From positions 372,001 through 436,000 of the forward strand of contig CAZTNA010000001.1 in assembly GCA_964615305.1 (NCBI GenBank): a DNA stretch of 64,000 nt. Direction: 5' to 3'. Positions 44,359-53,132 of this stretch are shown piece by piece. Origin of the DNA: Bog-950 sp964615305. Lineage in GTDB: Bacteria; Bacteroidota; Bacteroidia; Chitinophagales; LD1. The position numbers and the translations under genes are program-made. The first letter of the stretch is position 1. Each line of letters opens with the position of its first letter. The notes beneath the pieces were generated by a model, which had not been told where the DNA came from, searched no databases, and saw only the letters and a program-made list of their open reading frames with translations.

Positions 44359-45687
44359 TTAAAATCTGCTGATAATTTCATCGGCAAACTGGCTGCATTT
44401 AATTTCAGTAGCACCGTCCATGAGGCGGGCAAAGTCGTAAGTTACGCGCTTGTTAGCTATAGCACTTTCCAGTCCTTTGTGAATCAACTCAGCGGCTTTT
44501 TCCCAACCCAGGTATTCAAACATCATAGCTCCTGAAAGAATAACAGAGCCCGGGTTTACCTTATCGAGGTTGGCATACTTAGGGGCAGTGCCGTGCGTAG
44601 CTTCAAAAATAGCGTGGCCGGTTACATAGTTAATGTTGGCACCCGGTGCTATACCTATACCGCCAATTTGTGCAGCCAAAGCATCGCTCAGGTAGTCGCC
44701 ATTCAGGTTCAGGGTAGCTATTACATCAAAATCTTCGGGGCGGGTAAGTACCTGTTGCAGCGTAATGTCAGCAATCGAATCTTTAATAATCACCTTGCCG
44801 GCCACTTCAGCCGCTTTCATTTCGGCATTGGCAGCGGTTTCGCCCTGTGCTTTCTTGGTTTTCTCCCAGGTGTTCCAGGTATAAGTGCTGTCGGCAAATT
44901 CTGTTTCGGCTAACTGATAACCCCAATCGCGGAAACCGCCCTCGGTAAACTTCATAATGTTGCCTTTGTGTACCAGGGTTACACTCTTTTGGCGGTGCTT
45001 AATAGCATACTCAATAGCCGAGCGTATCAAACGCTGCGAACCAATTTTGGAAACGGGTTTAATACCAATACCTACACAGGTTTCGGGGTCAGTATCTTTC
45101 AGGCGGGCGGCTTTCAGATATTCTTTTCCTTTCTTCTTATCGCTAAAGCGAATCTTCCCGAAATCTTTCTCAAACGTCTTCTTCAAAAACTTCAACACCT
45201 TCAATGCCTCCTCACTGCCGCCTGCGTATTCAATGCCGGCATAAATATCTTCCGTGTTCTCACGAAAAATCACCATTGAAACTTTTTCAGGGTGCTTTAC
45301 CGGTGACGGAGTGCCCGTGTAGTAACGCACCGGGCGCAGGCACACATATAAATCGAGAATCTGACGAAGCGCCACATTCAGCGAACGGATACCGCCACCC
45401 ACAGGCGTAGTCAGCGGCCCTTTAATACCTACTAAATATTCGCGGAACGCATCCAGTGTGGCATCGGGCAGCCAGTTACCGGTTTTATTAAACGCCTTTT
45501 CGCCCGCCAGCACTTCTTTCCACTCTATTTTCTTTTTGCCCTTGTAAGCTTTTTCTACGGCTGCATCCAGCACGCGCACAGAAGCTTTCCATATATCCGG
45601 CCCGGTGCCGTCACCTTCTATAAACGGAATAATAGGTTGGTCGGGAACTTTCAATTTGCCTCTGCTAATCGTAATTTTTTCTGCCAT
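44359..45687 (-). CDS. icd: Isocitrate dehydrogenase, NADP-dependent
   Basis: TCA-cycle enzyme that converts isocitrate to 2-oxoglutarate. The 442-residue protein has IPFIEGDGTGPDIW near the start, GGGIRSLNVALRQ with substrate-binding Ser102, IFRENTEDIYAGIEY, and LNGDYLSDALAAQIGGIG. These are typical of the E. coli-like homodimeric class. Ser102 corresponds to the site phosphorylated by AceK in enteric bacteria; no kinase is seen here, so that control is not implied. The gene is monocistronic, with its own terminator downstream. Confidence 0.95.
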   Translation of the reverse strand: MAEKITISRGKLKVPDQPIIPFIEGDGTGPDIWKASVRVLDAAVEKAYKGKKKIEWKEVLAGEKAFNKTGNWLPDATLDAFREYLVGIKGPLTTPVGGGIRSLNVALRQILDLYVCLRPVRYYTGTPSPVKHPEKVSMVIFRENTEDIYAGIEYAGGSEEALKVLKFLKKTFEKDFGKIRFSDKKKGKEYLKAARLKDTDPETCVGIGIKPVSKIGSQRLIRSAIEYAIKHRQKSVTLVHKGNIMKFTEGGFRDWGYQLAETEFADSTYTWNTWEKTKKAQGETAANAEMKAAEVAGKVIIKDSIADITLQQVLTRPEDFDVIATLNLNGDYLSDALAAQIGGIGIAPGANINYVTGHAIFEATHGTAPKYANLDKVNPGSVILSGAMMFEYLGWEKAAELIHKGLESAIANKRVTYDFARLMDGATEIKCSQFADEIISRF

Positions 45688-46047
45688 TGTATTTTAATTT
45701 TAGTATAAGCAAACCAACGTTTTTTTTCGAATAAACCAAATGACTAACCCGTGGGCTACGCCTGCCTGTTATCATATATAAATACAGGGTTGGGCGCGCA
45801 CGTTTTGTGTTTTGCTTACCGGTTGGCGCGCCACGCGCGTATAACGCTTAGTCTTTTTTGCTCATAAAAAAAAGTGCCGTTGTTTGTATAACCACCTTAC
45901 CGGTCAGCCACATTCCATTTTTACCCCGAAGGGGGGCAACCTGTTGGTAGAAAATAAAAACGCAAAAACCACTACCCCGAGGGGGTGGAACTTGTATTTT
46001 AATGCGGTTGTTGCCCTGATAACTATCGGTATTATAGCCAACTACCC
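45688..46047. other. 360-base intergenic region with two short palindromes
   Basis: No convincing gene. It must contain the icd promoter (minus strand, near 45690-45760) and the 3' end of the murB transcript. Two similar palindromes, TACCCCGAAGGGG (45922-45934) and TACCCCGAGGGGG (from 45973), lie about 50 bases apart. On the minus strand the second is preceded by CCAC and followed by GTGG and TTTTT (about 45989 to 45965), so it could serve as a weak terminator for murB. Confidence 0.5.
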
Positions 46048-47082
46048 TTACACCACATTCACCTCCGGTGTTATATCCACACCAAACTTCTCCTTTACCG
46101 ATTGTTTTATATCCATAGCCAGCTTCCATATTTCATTACCCGAAGCATGGCCGTAGTTGACCAATACCAACGCTTGCGATTTATGCGAGCCGGTATTGCC
46201 CACCACTTTACCTTTCCAGCCGCACTGCTCTATCAGCCAGCCCGCAGGTATTTTATAAGTATTGTCTTTCTGCACATAACTCGGCATTACCGGATACCTG
46301 GCCACCAGCTCTTGAAACTTTTCCTGGCCCACACTTGGGTTTTTAAAAAACGAACCCGCATTGCCCAACATTGCCGGGTCAGGCAATTTGCTTTGTCTTA
46401 TTTTAATTACCGCATTACTCACATCTCTGATAGTGGGTTCATACACTCTCGTTTCGCTCAAGGTGTTTTTAATATCGCCATAATCGGTTGTAAGCCGATA
46501 CACCGCACCCGCACTGTTCATTTTTGTAAGCCGGAAAGAGACTGAAGTAATAAAGTATTTATCCTTCAACTGATTTTTGAAAACACTTTCGCGGTAACCA
46601 AAGGCGCAGTCACTTAAGTTAAATTGGCGCAATTCGCCTGTTTGCATATCCAGTGCTTCCAGTTGCTCAAACACATCTTTTATCTCCACGCCATACGCGC
46701 CTATGTTTTGCATAGGCGCTGCCCCTACCAGCCCCGGTATAAGCGACAAGTTTTCGATGCCTGCATAGTTCTGCTCAATGCACCACATCACCAACCTGTG
46801 CCACACTTCCCCCGATGCCGCCTTTACCACCACCTGGTTTTCAGTTTCAGCCACTACTTCTATACCAAGCAAAGCATTCTTTACCACCAACCCGTCAAAA
46901 TCCTGTGTAAACAGAATATTGCTTCCACCGCCCAACACCAATTTTTTGTGTTGCTTATAAACTTCTGTTTGTGTCAACTCCGTAAACTGCTGAACAGAGT
47001 TTACCTCCACAAAAAACTTAGCTACAGCACCAATGCCGAAGGTGTTATAAGAAGTAAGTAGTTTACTTTGTTGTATTTCCAT
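46048..47082 (-). CDS. murB: UDP-N-acetylenolpyruvoylglucosamine reductase MurB
   Basis: FAD enzyme that completes UDP-MurNAc synthesis. The 344-residue length and the sequence fit the E. coli-type class I MurB. It has LTSYNTFGIGA at the start, VLGGGSNILFT (FAD binding), LSLIPGLVGAAPMQNIGAYGVE, YRESVFKNQ, and GNAGSFFKNP with the catalytic serine region. The final block with GWLIEQCGWKG is also typical. The gene is far from the dcw cluster it serves, and is followed on the minus strand by no further gene until icd. Confidence 0.95.
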   Translation of the reverse strand: MEIQQSKLLTSYNTFGIGAVAKFFVEVNSVQQFTELTQTEVYKQHKKLVLGGGSNILFTQDFDGLVVKNALLGIEVVAETENQVVVKAASGEVWHRLVMWCIEQNYAGIENLSLIPGLVGAAPMQNIGAYGVEIKDVFEQLEALDMQTGELRQFNLSDCAFGYRESVFKNQLKDKYFITSVSFRLTKMNSAGAVYRLTTDYGDIKNTLSETRVYEPTIRDVSNAVIKIRQSKLPDPAMLGNAGSFFKNPSVGQEKFQELVARYPVMPSYVQKDNTYKIPAGWLIEQCGWKGKVVGNTGSHKSQALVLVNYGHASGNEIWKLAMDIKQSVKEKFGVDITPEVNVV

Positions 47083-47102
47083 TGGCTAATCAGCTGGTTA
47101 CT

Positions 47103-48617
47103 TCATCTGTTAATTCTATTCAATCCTGCTTTTGCTTTCTGGTCTAATCCGTTTTTATACTCATGGTTTTCGAAACTGAGGCAAAGTTGATAATAGGTTT
47201 TAGCTTTTTCTTTATCGCCCCTTGCTTCATAAATTTTACCGCATTCAAAAGCCGAGTTGGCAGCAAAATAACGCGGTAAATCTTTTCCGCGTTCTATGGC
47301 TTTTGCATACAAGGCAAGTGCAAGGTCTTGTTTATTCCACTCGTCATAAATACGGGCAAAGCGGTATAAATATTCAGTTTGTTCCTCAGCCGACTTAAAA
47401 CTCTCTTCGCTGAACTTGTTCATTTCATGGCTGGCTTGCTCATAATAGCCACCGTCAAAAAGCAACCGCGCACGCAGTAAACTTACATTCGGCTTAGCTC
47501 CGGTGGCTGCTTCGCGCTGTGCCTGTTTATCGGCCTCTACCATGGTAGCGCCAAGGTTTTCGGCCTTGTTTATAAAATGATAATAGTTCACCGTATCGCC
47601 TTTCAGTAAATAGCACCACGCAATTTTCTGAAACGATGACTTAATATGGTTTTCGCCCTTATAGGTAACCACAAACTGCTTAAAGTTTAGCTCGGCATCG
47701 GTATCTAATTTATTTAACCGCGCCAGACCATACAGGTAGTTTAAAAACGGAAAGGTGGTAAACGAAGATGCCGGCTGAGTGCTAAGCAGGGTAACTACAT
47801 CACTGGTGTGTTTTCCGTACACACCTATATGCGCACAGGCATACACCGACATTAAATCATCTTTCTTCGGAAACCCGTTTTCTCTTAAAACCTTCCACGC
47901 AGCATCGCTTTGGCTCTGCAAATGAAAGAGCAGAAAGGCATAATAAATAACTGTTTCGTGATGAAACACAAAGTCGTTTTTTTGACCGTACTCTGTTAGC
48001 TCGCGCAGGTAGCCAATGCCTTTATCTATGTTGCCTTCGAGCCCAAGCAGATTAACACCCCATTTATATTTATCGGGCACGCTGCCTATAAGTGCATACA
48101 GTACCCCCAACGATTTTTTGTTGGGTCTAAAATCAGGGAAACGTTTCTGGTTTTCTTCCAATGCTTTAAATGCCTTGCGTATGTCGAAGATGGCAGTTAA
48201 GTAATCGCCAAACTTTATTTCGGTAGCAGCCCATTGTATGCTTACCTCTGCTTGTGTAAACAAATAGTAAGGCGATGACTGGTCGCCTTCGGTTAGCTGC
48301 ACCAGGCGCACTTCCTTGTTTTTTTTTAGCTCATCGTACCTTGCACGGGTATCGCTGGTGTATATGCTTAAAAAGTCAATATAGTTTTCAATATAAACCG
48401 GTATCAGGTTGTCGGGGTTTTTTTTCTGTTCACTATTCAGCAGCACTTCTCCTTCGTTTAATCTTAGTGCAACTATAGAATGGTATGCTTTTCGGCAGTT
48501 GTCGTTAAAGTCGAAACTTTGTGCGTGGGTTTGCAACAAAGCAGAAACAAAAATTCCTGCCAGCACGGCTGACAGGAATTTTTTAGGAAGGTTAAAATGC
48601 TTCGAGAATCTCAGCAT
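47103..48617 (-). CDS. Exported TPR-repeat protein, function unknown
   Basis: 504 residues with a signal peptide (about 1-33; LSAVLAGIFVSALLQTHAQ) and an all-helical mature region built of tetratricopeptide-like repeats. Examples are the paired helices at ALGVLYALIGSVPDKYKWG and, near the end, FARIYDEWNKQDLALALYAKAIERG and ECGKIYEARGDKEKAKTYYQLCL. The middle part (GLEGNIDKGIGYLRELTEYG) resembles DUF3808-type helical proteins. A partner-binding role in the periplasm is likely; nothing more specific can be said. The 5' coding region contains a strong terminator-like hairpin, listed separately. Confidence 0.75.
   Translation of the reverse strand: MLRFSKHFNLPKKFLSAVLAGIFVSALLQTHAQSFDFNDNCRKAYHSIVALRLNEGEVLLNSEQKKNPDNLIPVYIENYIDFLSIYTSDTRARYDELKKNKEVRLVQLTEGDQSSPYYLFTQAEVSIQWAATEIKFGDYLTAIFDIRKAFKALEENQKRFPDFRPNKKSLGVLYALIGSVPDKYKWGVNLLGLEGNIDKGIGYLRELTEYGQKNDFVFHHETVIYYAFLLFHLQSQSDAAWKVLRENGFPKKDDLMSVYACAHIGVYGKHTSDVVTLLSTQPASSFTTFPFLNYLYGLARLNKLDTDAELNFKQFVVTYKGENHIKSSFQKIAWCYLLKGDTVNYYHFINKAENLGATMVEADKQAQREAATGAKPNVSLLRARLLFDGGYYEQASHEMNKFSEESFKSAEEQTEYLYRFARIYDEWNKQDLALALYAKAIERGKDLPRYFAANSAFECGKIYEARGDKEKAKTYYQLCLSFENHEYKNGLDQKAKAGLNRINR
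48549..48583. terminator. Terminator-like 16-bp hairpin inside the start of the TPR gene
   Basis: Arms 48549-48564 (AAAAATTCCTGCCAGC) and 48568-48583 (GCTGACAGGAATTTTT) pair over 16 bases with a single mismatch that is a U-G pair in the minus-strand RNA. The loop is three bases. A T run follows on both strands. It covers codons 12-23 of the TPR gene, in the signal peptide, and lies 57 bases downstream of the stop of the zinc-ribbon gene on the same strand. Confidence 0.7.
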
Positions 48618-48639
48618 AACTTGTTAATGGTAACCAATA

Positions 48640-49395
48640 CTAGCCTTTGGTTTCTTCATCCCAGGCTACTAATATACGTCCGCAGTGTTCGCAAGTAAGT
48701 AAACGCTTACGTTGACGTATTTCTACCTGCCGCTGAGGAGGTATTTTTGCATAGCATCCACCGCAGGCATCGCGCAGAACAGCTACCACCGCCAAGCCGT
48801 TTTTATACGCGCCACGTATGCGCTGATAAGATTTAAGCAGTCTTTCTTCTACTTTTTTGGCTTGTTTATCAGAGCTTTTTTGTAACTCTTTTTCTTCAGC
48901 ATCTGTTTCTTCAATTATCTTCTCCAGTTCTTTCTTTTTGTTCTTCAGGTTTTTCTCACGCTCTTTAATTACTTTTTGAGTTTCTTCTACGGCCACACCT
49001 TTTGCCGCAATTTTAGCTGTAGCGTCAGCAATCTTTTTTTCTGCTAACTGTATTTCCAGCTTTTGCAATTCAATTTCTTTTGAAAGTGCATCGTATTCGC
49101 GGTTGTTCTTTACGCTGTTTTGCTGCTTTTCGTACCGGGTAATCAACTCCTTAGCCATTGTTTTGGCTGTTTTGCGGTTGTTGATTTCTTCTTCCAGTTC
49201 ATGAACCTCACCTTCGCTGTTAGCCAAACGGGTATTCAGCCCTTCAATTTCGTCTTCCAGATCTTTTACTTCTATTGGAAGTTCTCCCTTCAAAATCTGG
49301 ATTTTGTCGATTTTAGTATCAATCTGCTGGAGGTCCCAAAGCAGATGCAATTTTTCTTCAACGGTAAGTTCTTTTGCTGCTGATTTTGCTGCCAT
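48640..49395 (-). CDS. Coiled-coil protein with C-terminal zinc ribbon
   Basis: A 251-residue protein. Residues 15-180 are a long Glu/Lys-rich coiled coil, followed by a C4 zinc ribbon: CGGCYAKIPP and LLTCEHCGRILV. This is the zf-RING_7/CT398-like family, commonly next to nif3 in many bacteria. It starts 3 bases after nif3 ends, so the two share a transcript. Family members may link RNA polymerase, sigma factors or flagellar export, but their role in this phylum is unknown, and I do not assign one. Confidence 0.85.
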   Translation of the reverse strand: MAAKSAAKELTVEEKLHLLWDLQQIDTKIDKIQILKGELPIEVKDLEDEIEGLNTRLANSEGEVHELEEEINNRKTAKTMAKELITRYEKQQNSVKNNREYDALSKEIELQKLEIQLAEKKIADATAKIAAKGVAVEETQKVIKEREKNLKNKKKELEKIIEETDAEEKELQKSSDKQAKKVEERLLKSYQRIRGAYKNGLAVVAVLRDACGGCYAKIPPQRQVEIRQRKRLLTCEHCGRILVAWDEETKG

Positions 49396-49398
49396 GTT

Positions 49399-50493
49399 TT
49401 AAATGTATTTAATCGGATTGGTGTTAACCCTTGAAATAAGGGCGGCAATTATAGGAAAATTTTCCAAAAGCCGTTGTTGAATCAATTCTTTGGTAAATTG
49501 CTCACTTTCGTAGTGCCCCACATCGGCTACCACTATCTTTTGATCGGCATCAAAAAAATCGTGGTATTTAAAGTCAGCAGTTACAAATACATCGGCTTCT
49601 TGAGCTATGGCATGGGGCAGCAGAAACCTGCCGGCTCCCCCGCATACTGCCACTCTTTTTACCGGTTTGCCTAGTAGTTGGGTGTGCCGCACTACATCGG
49701 TTTTAAGATTTTTTTTCAATGATTTTAAGAACACAGACTCGGCTATGGAGGGGGTCAGGTTACCTACCATACCGCTTCCTACATGTTGAAAAGTGTTATC
49801 GAGAGCAACTATATCAAAGGCTACTTCTTCGTAAGGGTGTGATGCCAGCAGGGCTGCTATTACTTTTTGTTCTGCCACAGCCGGAAAAATAGTTTCGAAC
49901 CTAATTTCTTCGGCTTTTTCAAGCACCCCTTTTTTGCCCACTACCGGGTTCGACTTTTCGTTGCCCCTGAAGGTTCCGGTGCCCGGTACACTAAAACCGG
50001 TTTCACTGTAGTTGCCAATGTGCCCGGCACCGGCATCAAACACGGCTTTTGAAACCCGTTGAAAATCGGCTACAGGTATAAACGTGTACAGCTTTTTGAG
50101 TAGTTGTTTTTTGGGTAGCAAAATTTCGCAATCGGTTAAGCCCAGCCGTTCGCATATTTTGGCGTTAACACCATGAAACACATTATCTAAATTGGTATGA
50201 ATGGCATAGATGCCGATATTGTTTTTTATAGCTTTAATAACTGTGCGCTCTACATAGTTTTTTCCGTTCAGCTTTTTTAATCCGCCAAATACTATGGGGT
50301 GGTGAGCCACCACCAGTTGGCATTTTTCACGTATGGCTTCGTCTATCACCTCCTCGGTAGCATCTAAAGTAATCAGCACTTTTTTTACCGTTGAATGAAC
50401 ATCGCCCACTATCAAACCACAGTTATCATACGATTCCTGATAAGCTAAAGGAGCCAGTGTTTCTAAGTAGGAGGTAAGGTCTTTTATTTTCAT
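49399..50493 (-). CDS. Nif3-like dinuclear metal-center protein
   Basis: A 364-residue member of the Nif3/YqfO family. The metal-binding segments are VVAHHPIVFGGLKKL near the start and DVGHYESEQFTKELI near the end. Residues about 125-230 (LYTFIPVADFQRVSKAVFDAGAGHIGNY... HPYEEVAFDIV) form the CutA/PII-like insert found in the longer members. These proteins form hexameric rings with two metal ions per subunit. GTP cyclohydrolase activity has been suggested for relatives but is not certain. It diverges from lpxK across only 11 bases and is followed by the zinc-ribbon gene. Confidence 0.9.
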   Translation of the reverse strand: MKIKDLTSYLETLAPLAYQESYDNCGLIVGDVHSTVKKVLITLDATEEVIDEAIREKCQLVVAHHPIVFGGLKKLNGKNYVERTVIKAIKNNIGIYAIHTNLDNVFHGVNAKICERLGLTDCEILLPKKQLLKKLYTFIPVADFQRVSKAVFDAGAGHIGNYSETGFSVPGTGTFRGNEKSNPVVGKKGVLEKAEEIRFETIFPAVAEQKVIAALLASHPYEEVAFDIVALDNTFQHVGSGMVGNLTPSIAESVFLKSLKKNLKTDVVRHTQLLGKPVKRVAVCGGAGRFLLPHAIAQEADVFVTADFKYHDFFDADQKIVVADVGHYESEQFTKELIQQRLLENFPIIAALISRVNTNPIKYI

Positions 50494-50504
50494 AAATAGA
50501 ATTT

Positions 50505-51617
50505 GTGATTCAAAGAAATAATTTTGGCAGAAACAGAAGCGTTATCAATTTACTCTCTAAAATTTTTCTTTACCCTTTATCGCTGTTGTATGGTGCCGGT
50601 GTTTGGCTGCGCAATTACCTGTATGATAAAAAAGTCTTTAAGTCAGTCCGTTTCGACTTTCCGGTAATAAGCATTGGAAATCTGTCAGCCGGGGGCACAG
50701 GTAAAACACCACATATAGAGTATCTGCTTCGCCATTTGCAGTACACATATAAAGTAGCTACACTCAGCCGTGGTTACGGCAGAGCATCGCACGGGTTTTT
50801 GTTAGCATCTTCTACAACCTCTGCTTTACAAATAGGCGATGAGCCAAGGCAGTTTAAGAAGAAGTTTCCGGAGGTGGCAGTGGCTGTGGGCGAAGACCGC
50901 GTACTGGCACTTCCAAGAATTTTGCACGAACAGCCCGATACGGAAGTAATACTTTTAGATGATGCGTTTCAGCACCGTGCTATTAGGGCGGGGCTTTGTG
51001 TACTGCTTACAGAGCATGATAATTTATTTACCCGCGATGAACTACTGCCCGCAGGTTGGCTGCGCGAACATAAACACAACTATCACCGTGCCGACATAAT
51101 AGTTGTAACCAAGTGCCCTGAATCATTAAGTAAGTCGGAGCAACAAAATATACTGGCTGAACTGAAACCATTCGCATACCAGAAAGTTTATTTCAGCCGA
51201 ATAACTTATTCGCCTCTGTATTCTTTTTACAATCCGAATTTTAGAATTGAGTTAGATAAGAGTACCGATGTATTGCTGGTGTGCGGTATTGCCCGAAATA
51301 AAGCGTTGAAAACATACCTTGAGTCTAGAGTGCAAAACCTGTATGTGCGCGAGTATAAAGATCACCACCGGTTCGACCTGTTTGATTTAGATGCCATACG
51401 CGAAACATTCAAAAACCTGGGCAACTCAAAAAAGATTATTGTTACCACCGAAAAGGATGCTGCACGATTAGAAGAGTTCACTGAGTGGCTGGTGCTGAAT
51501 AAGCTTGATTTGTTTGTTCTGCCTATTGCCGTTGAATTCTTAGATAATGATGCGGACATGTTTAACGCGGATATGGTGCAGTACATCGAGCATATAAAAT
51601 CAAAATTATCACAGTAG
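50505..51617 (+). CDS. lpxK: Tetraacyldisaccharide 4'-kinase LpxK
   Basis: Inner-membrane kinase of lipid A synthesis that phosphorylates the 4' position of the disaccharide. The hydrophobic N-terminal segment (FLYPLSLLYGAGVWLRNYLY) and the P-loop-like VISIGNLSAGGTGKTP are typical. Further family blocks are LSRGYGR, IGDEPRQFKKKFP and LLDDAFQHRAI. The length is 370 residues from GTG 50505. No in-frame ATG lies before the conserved part, and a -7-like TAATTTTG sits inside the first codons (50519-50526), so the start is uncertain. It is followed after 2 bases by the nucleoside phosphorylase gene. Confidence 0.92.
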   Translation: MIQRNNFGRNRSVINLLSKIFLYPLSLLYGAGVWLRNYLYDKKVFKSVRFDFPVISIGNLSAGGTGKTPHIEYLLRHLQYTYKVATLSRGYGRASHGFLLASSTTSALQIGDEPRQFKKKFPEVAVAVGEDRVLALPRILHEQPDTEVILLDDAFQHRAIRAGLCVLLTEHDNLFTRDELLPAGWLREHKHNYHRADIIVVTKCPESLSKSEQQNILAELKPFAYQKVYFSRITYSPLYSFYNPNFRIELDKSTDVLLVCGIARNKALKTYLESRVQNLYVREYKDHHRFDLFDLDAIRETFKNLGNSKKIIVTTEKDAARLEEFTEWLVLNKLDLFVLPIAVEFLDNDADMFNADMVQYIEHIKSKLSQ

Positions 51618-51619
51618 TT

Positions 51620-52444
51620 ATGAAGAGCTTATTAGATAAAATTGAAGAGACAAAAGTATTTCTGAGTTCAAAAGTCAATAACAATTATCCGTTCGGAATA
51701 ATATTAGGATCCGGCCTTGGCAATCTGACTAATGAAATATCGGAACATGTAAAAATTCCTTATTCAGAAATCCCGAATTTTCCTGTATCAACGGTTCAGG
51801 GCCATAGCGGTAGTTTAATTTTTGGCGAATTAGGCGGCAAGAACATTGTTGCCATGAGTGGGCGTTTTCATTATTATGAGGGCTACAGTATGCAGGAAGT
51901 AACATTTCCTGTTCGGGTAATGAAAGCTTTAGGGGTGCATACGCTGCTGGTATCAAATGCCTCCGGTGGTATGAATCCGGCATTTGAAGTTGGCGATTTA
52001 ATGATTTTAACCGACCATATTTATCTGCAACCGGAGCATCCACTACGAGGAAAGAACTACGAAGAACTTGGCCCTCGTTTTCCGAACATGAATAACGCTT
52101 ACAACCCTATGTTAGTTAAAAAGGCATTAGCCATAGCTGTGGAGAATGACATTACATGCCATACGGGTATTTATGTAGGTGTGCAAGGCCCAACTTTTGA
52201 AACACCTGCCGAATACAAAATGTTTCATATAATAGGTGGCGATGTGGTAGGTATGAGCACTACCCCCGAAGTTGTTGTGGCCAGGCATGGCGGCATGGAG
52301 GTGTTTGCCATTTCTGTGGTCAGCGATATGGGTTACCCTCCCGAAAAAGCCGATAAAGTAACTCACGACTTTGTTTTGAAAAAAGCTGCTGAAGCTGAAC
52401 CTAAAATGACCAAGATAATTGTGGAATTACTAAGGCAGATTTAA
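51620..52444 (+). CDS. Purine nucleoside phosphorylase (trimeric, class II type)
   Basis: Cleaves purine nucleosides with phosphate, for salvage. The 274 residues show GSGLGNL near the start, VQGHSGSL (phosphate-binding), GRFHYYEGYS, SNASGGMN, and GPTFETPAEYKMF followed by GADVVGMST-type residues GGDVVGMSTTPE, as in PunA/XapA. The terminal part is also normal. It is 2 bases after lpxK, so it is co-transcribed although the function is unrelated. It converges on the sirtuin gene 4 bases downstream. Confidence 0.93.
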   Translation: MKSLLDKIEETKVFLSSKVNNNYPFGIILGSGLGNLTNEISEHVKIPYSEIPNFPVSTVQGHSGSLIFGELGGKNIVAMSGRFHYYEGYSMQEVTFPVRVMKALGVHTLLVSNASGGMNPAFEVGDLMILTDHIYLQPEHPLRGKNYEELGPRFPNMNNAYNPMLVKKALAIAVENDITCHTGIYVGVQGPTFETPAEYKMFHIIGGDVVGMSTTPEVVVARHGGMEVFAISVVSDMGYPPEKADKVTHDFVLKKAAEAEPKMTKIIVELLRQI

Positions 52445-52448
52445 CCGG

Positions 52449-53132
52449 CTATGACAATAGCAAGTTTACCAGATAATCTACACCTACTGTTGCTTTCTCG
52501 TTGATGAATTTGAGGTTCGGAATACGAGGCAGTGACAAATCGTTTGGATCTATTAGCCATTTGTTGGCTTCGTATTTGGTGTAGTGCAACAACCCTGCAG
52601 CCGGATATACGACTAAAGAAGTGCCCACTACTATTAATATATCAGCATGGCTTACCACTTGCGCTGCGCGTTCTATTTCCGGAACTGCTTCGCCAAACCA
52701 AACTATATGCGGACGAAGTTGCGAGCCTTGTTCACATTTATCGGCCGGGGTCAAATCTTTGTGCCATTCGTAAACTAAATTTTCATCGGCAGTGCTTCGA
52801 ACCTTCAGTAGTTCTCCATGCAAATGAATAATACATGAGGAGCCGCCTCGTTCGTGCAGGTTATCTACATTTTGTGTAACCACAGTTACATCATACTTCT
52901 GCTCCAATTCTGCTAGTGCTTTGTGTGCCCGGTTAGGCTCACATTCCAGCATTTGTTTTCTGCGTTGGTTGTAAAAATCAAGAACTAATTTTTGGTTACG
53001 TGCCCACCCTTCCGGTGAAGCTACGTCTTCAATGCGGTGTTCTTCCCACAAACCTCCTGAGTCGCGAAAGGTTTTAATACCGCTTTCAGCGCTTATTCCT
53101 GCCCCGGTAAGTACTACAATCCTCTTTCTCAT
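52449..53132 (-). CDS. cobB: NAD-dependent deacylase (sirtuin, CobB-like)
   Basis: A 227-residue sirtuin that removes acyl groups from lysines using NAD. Visible motifs are GAGISAESGIKTFRDSGGLW, TQNVDNLHERGG, the catalytic His in IHLHGEL, PHIVWFGE and VGTSLVVYPAAGL. The four zinc cysteines of most sirtuins are not present: only one Cys is left in the expected region (DKCEQGSQ). Zinc-poor CobB forms are found in this phylum. Its start overlaps the NlpC/P60 stop by ATGA. Acetyl-CoA synthetase (19.9 kb) is the classical CobB target, a link from family knowledge. Confidence 0.93.
   Translation of the reverse strand: MRKRIVVLTGAGISAESGIKTFRDSGGLWEEHRIEDVASPEGWARNQKLVLDFYNQRRKQMLECEPNRAHKALAELEQKYDVTVVTQNVDNLHERGGSSCIIHLHGELLKVRSTADENLVYEWHKDLTPADKCEQGSQLRPHIVWFGEAVPEIERAAQVVSHADILIVVGTSLVVYPAAGLLHYTKYEANKWLIDPNDLSLPRIPNLKFINEKATVGVDYLVNLLLS

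Noticed and set aside
45848..46129. Open frame of about 93 codons on the minus strand through the icd-murB gap
   Set aside because: It overlaps the 3' end of murB in another frame and consists mostly of the palindromic intergenic sequence.
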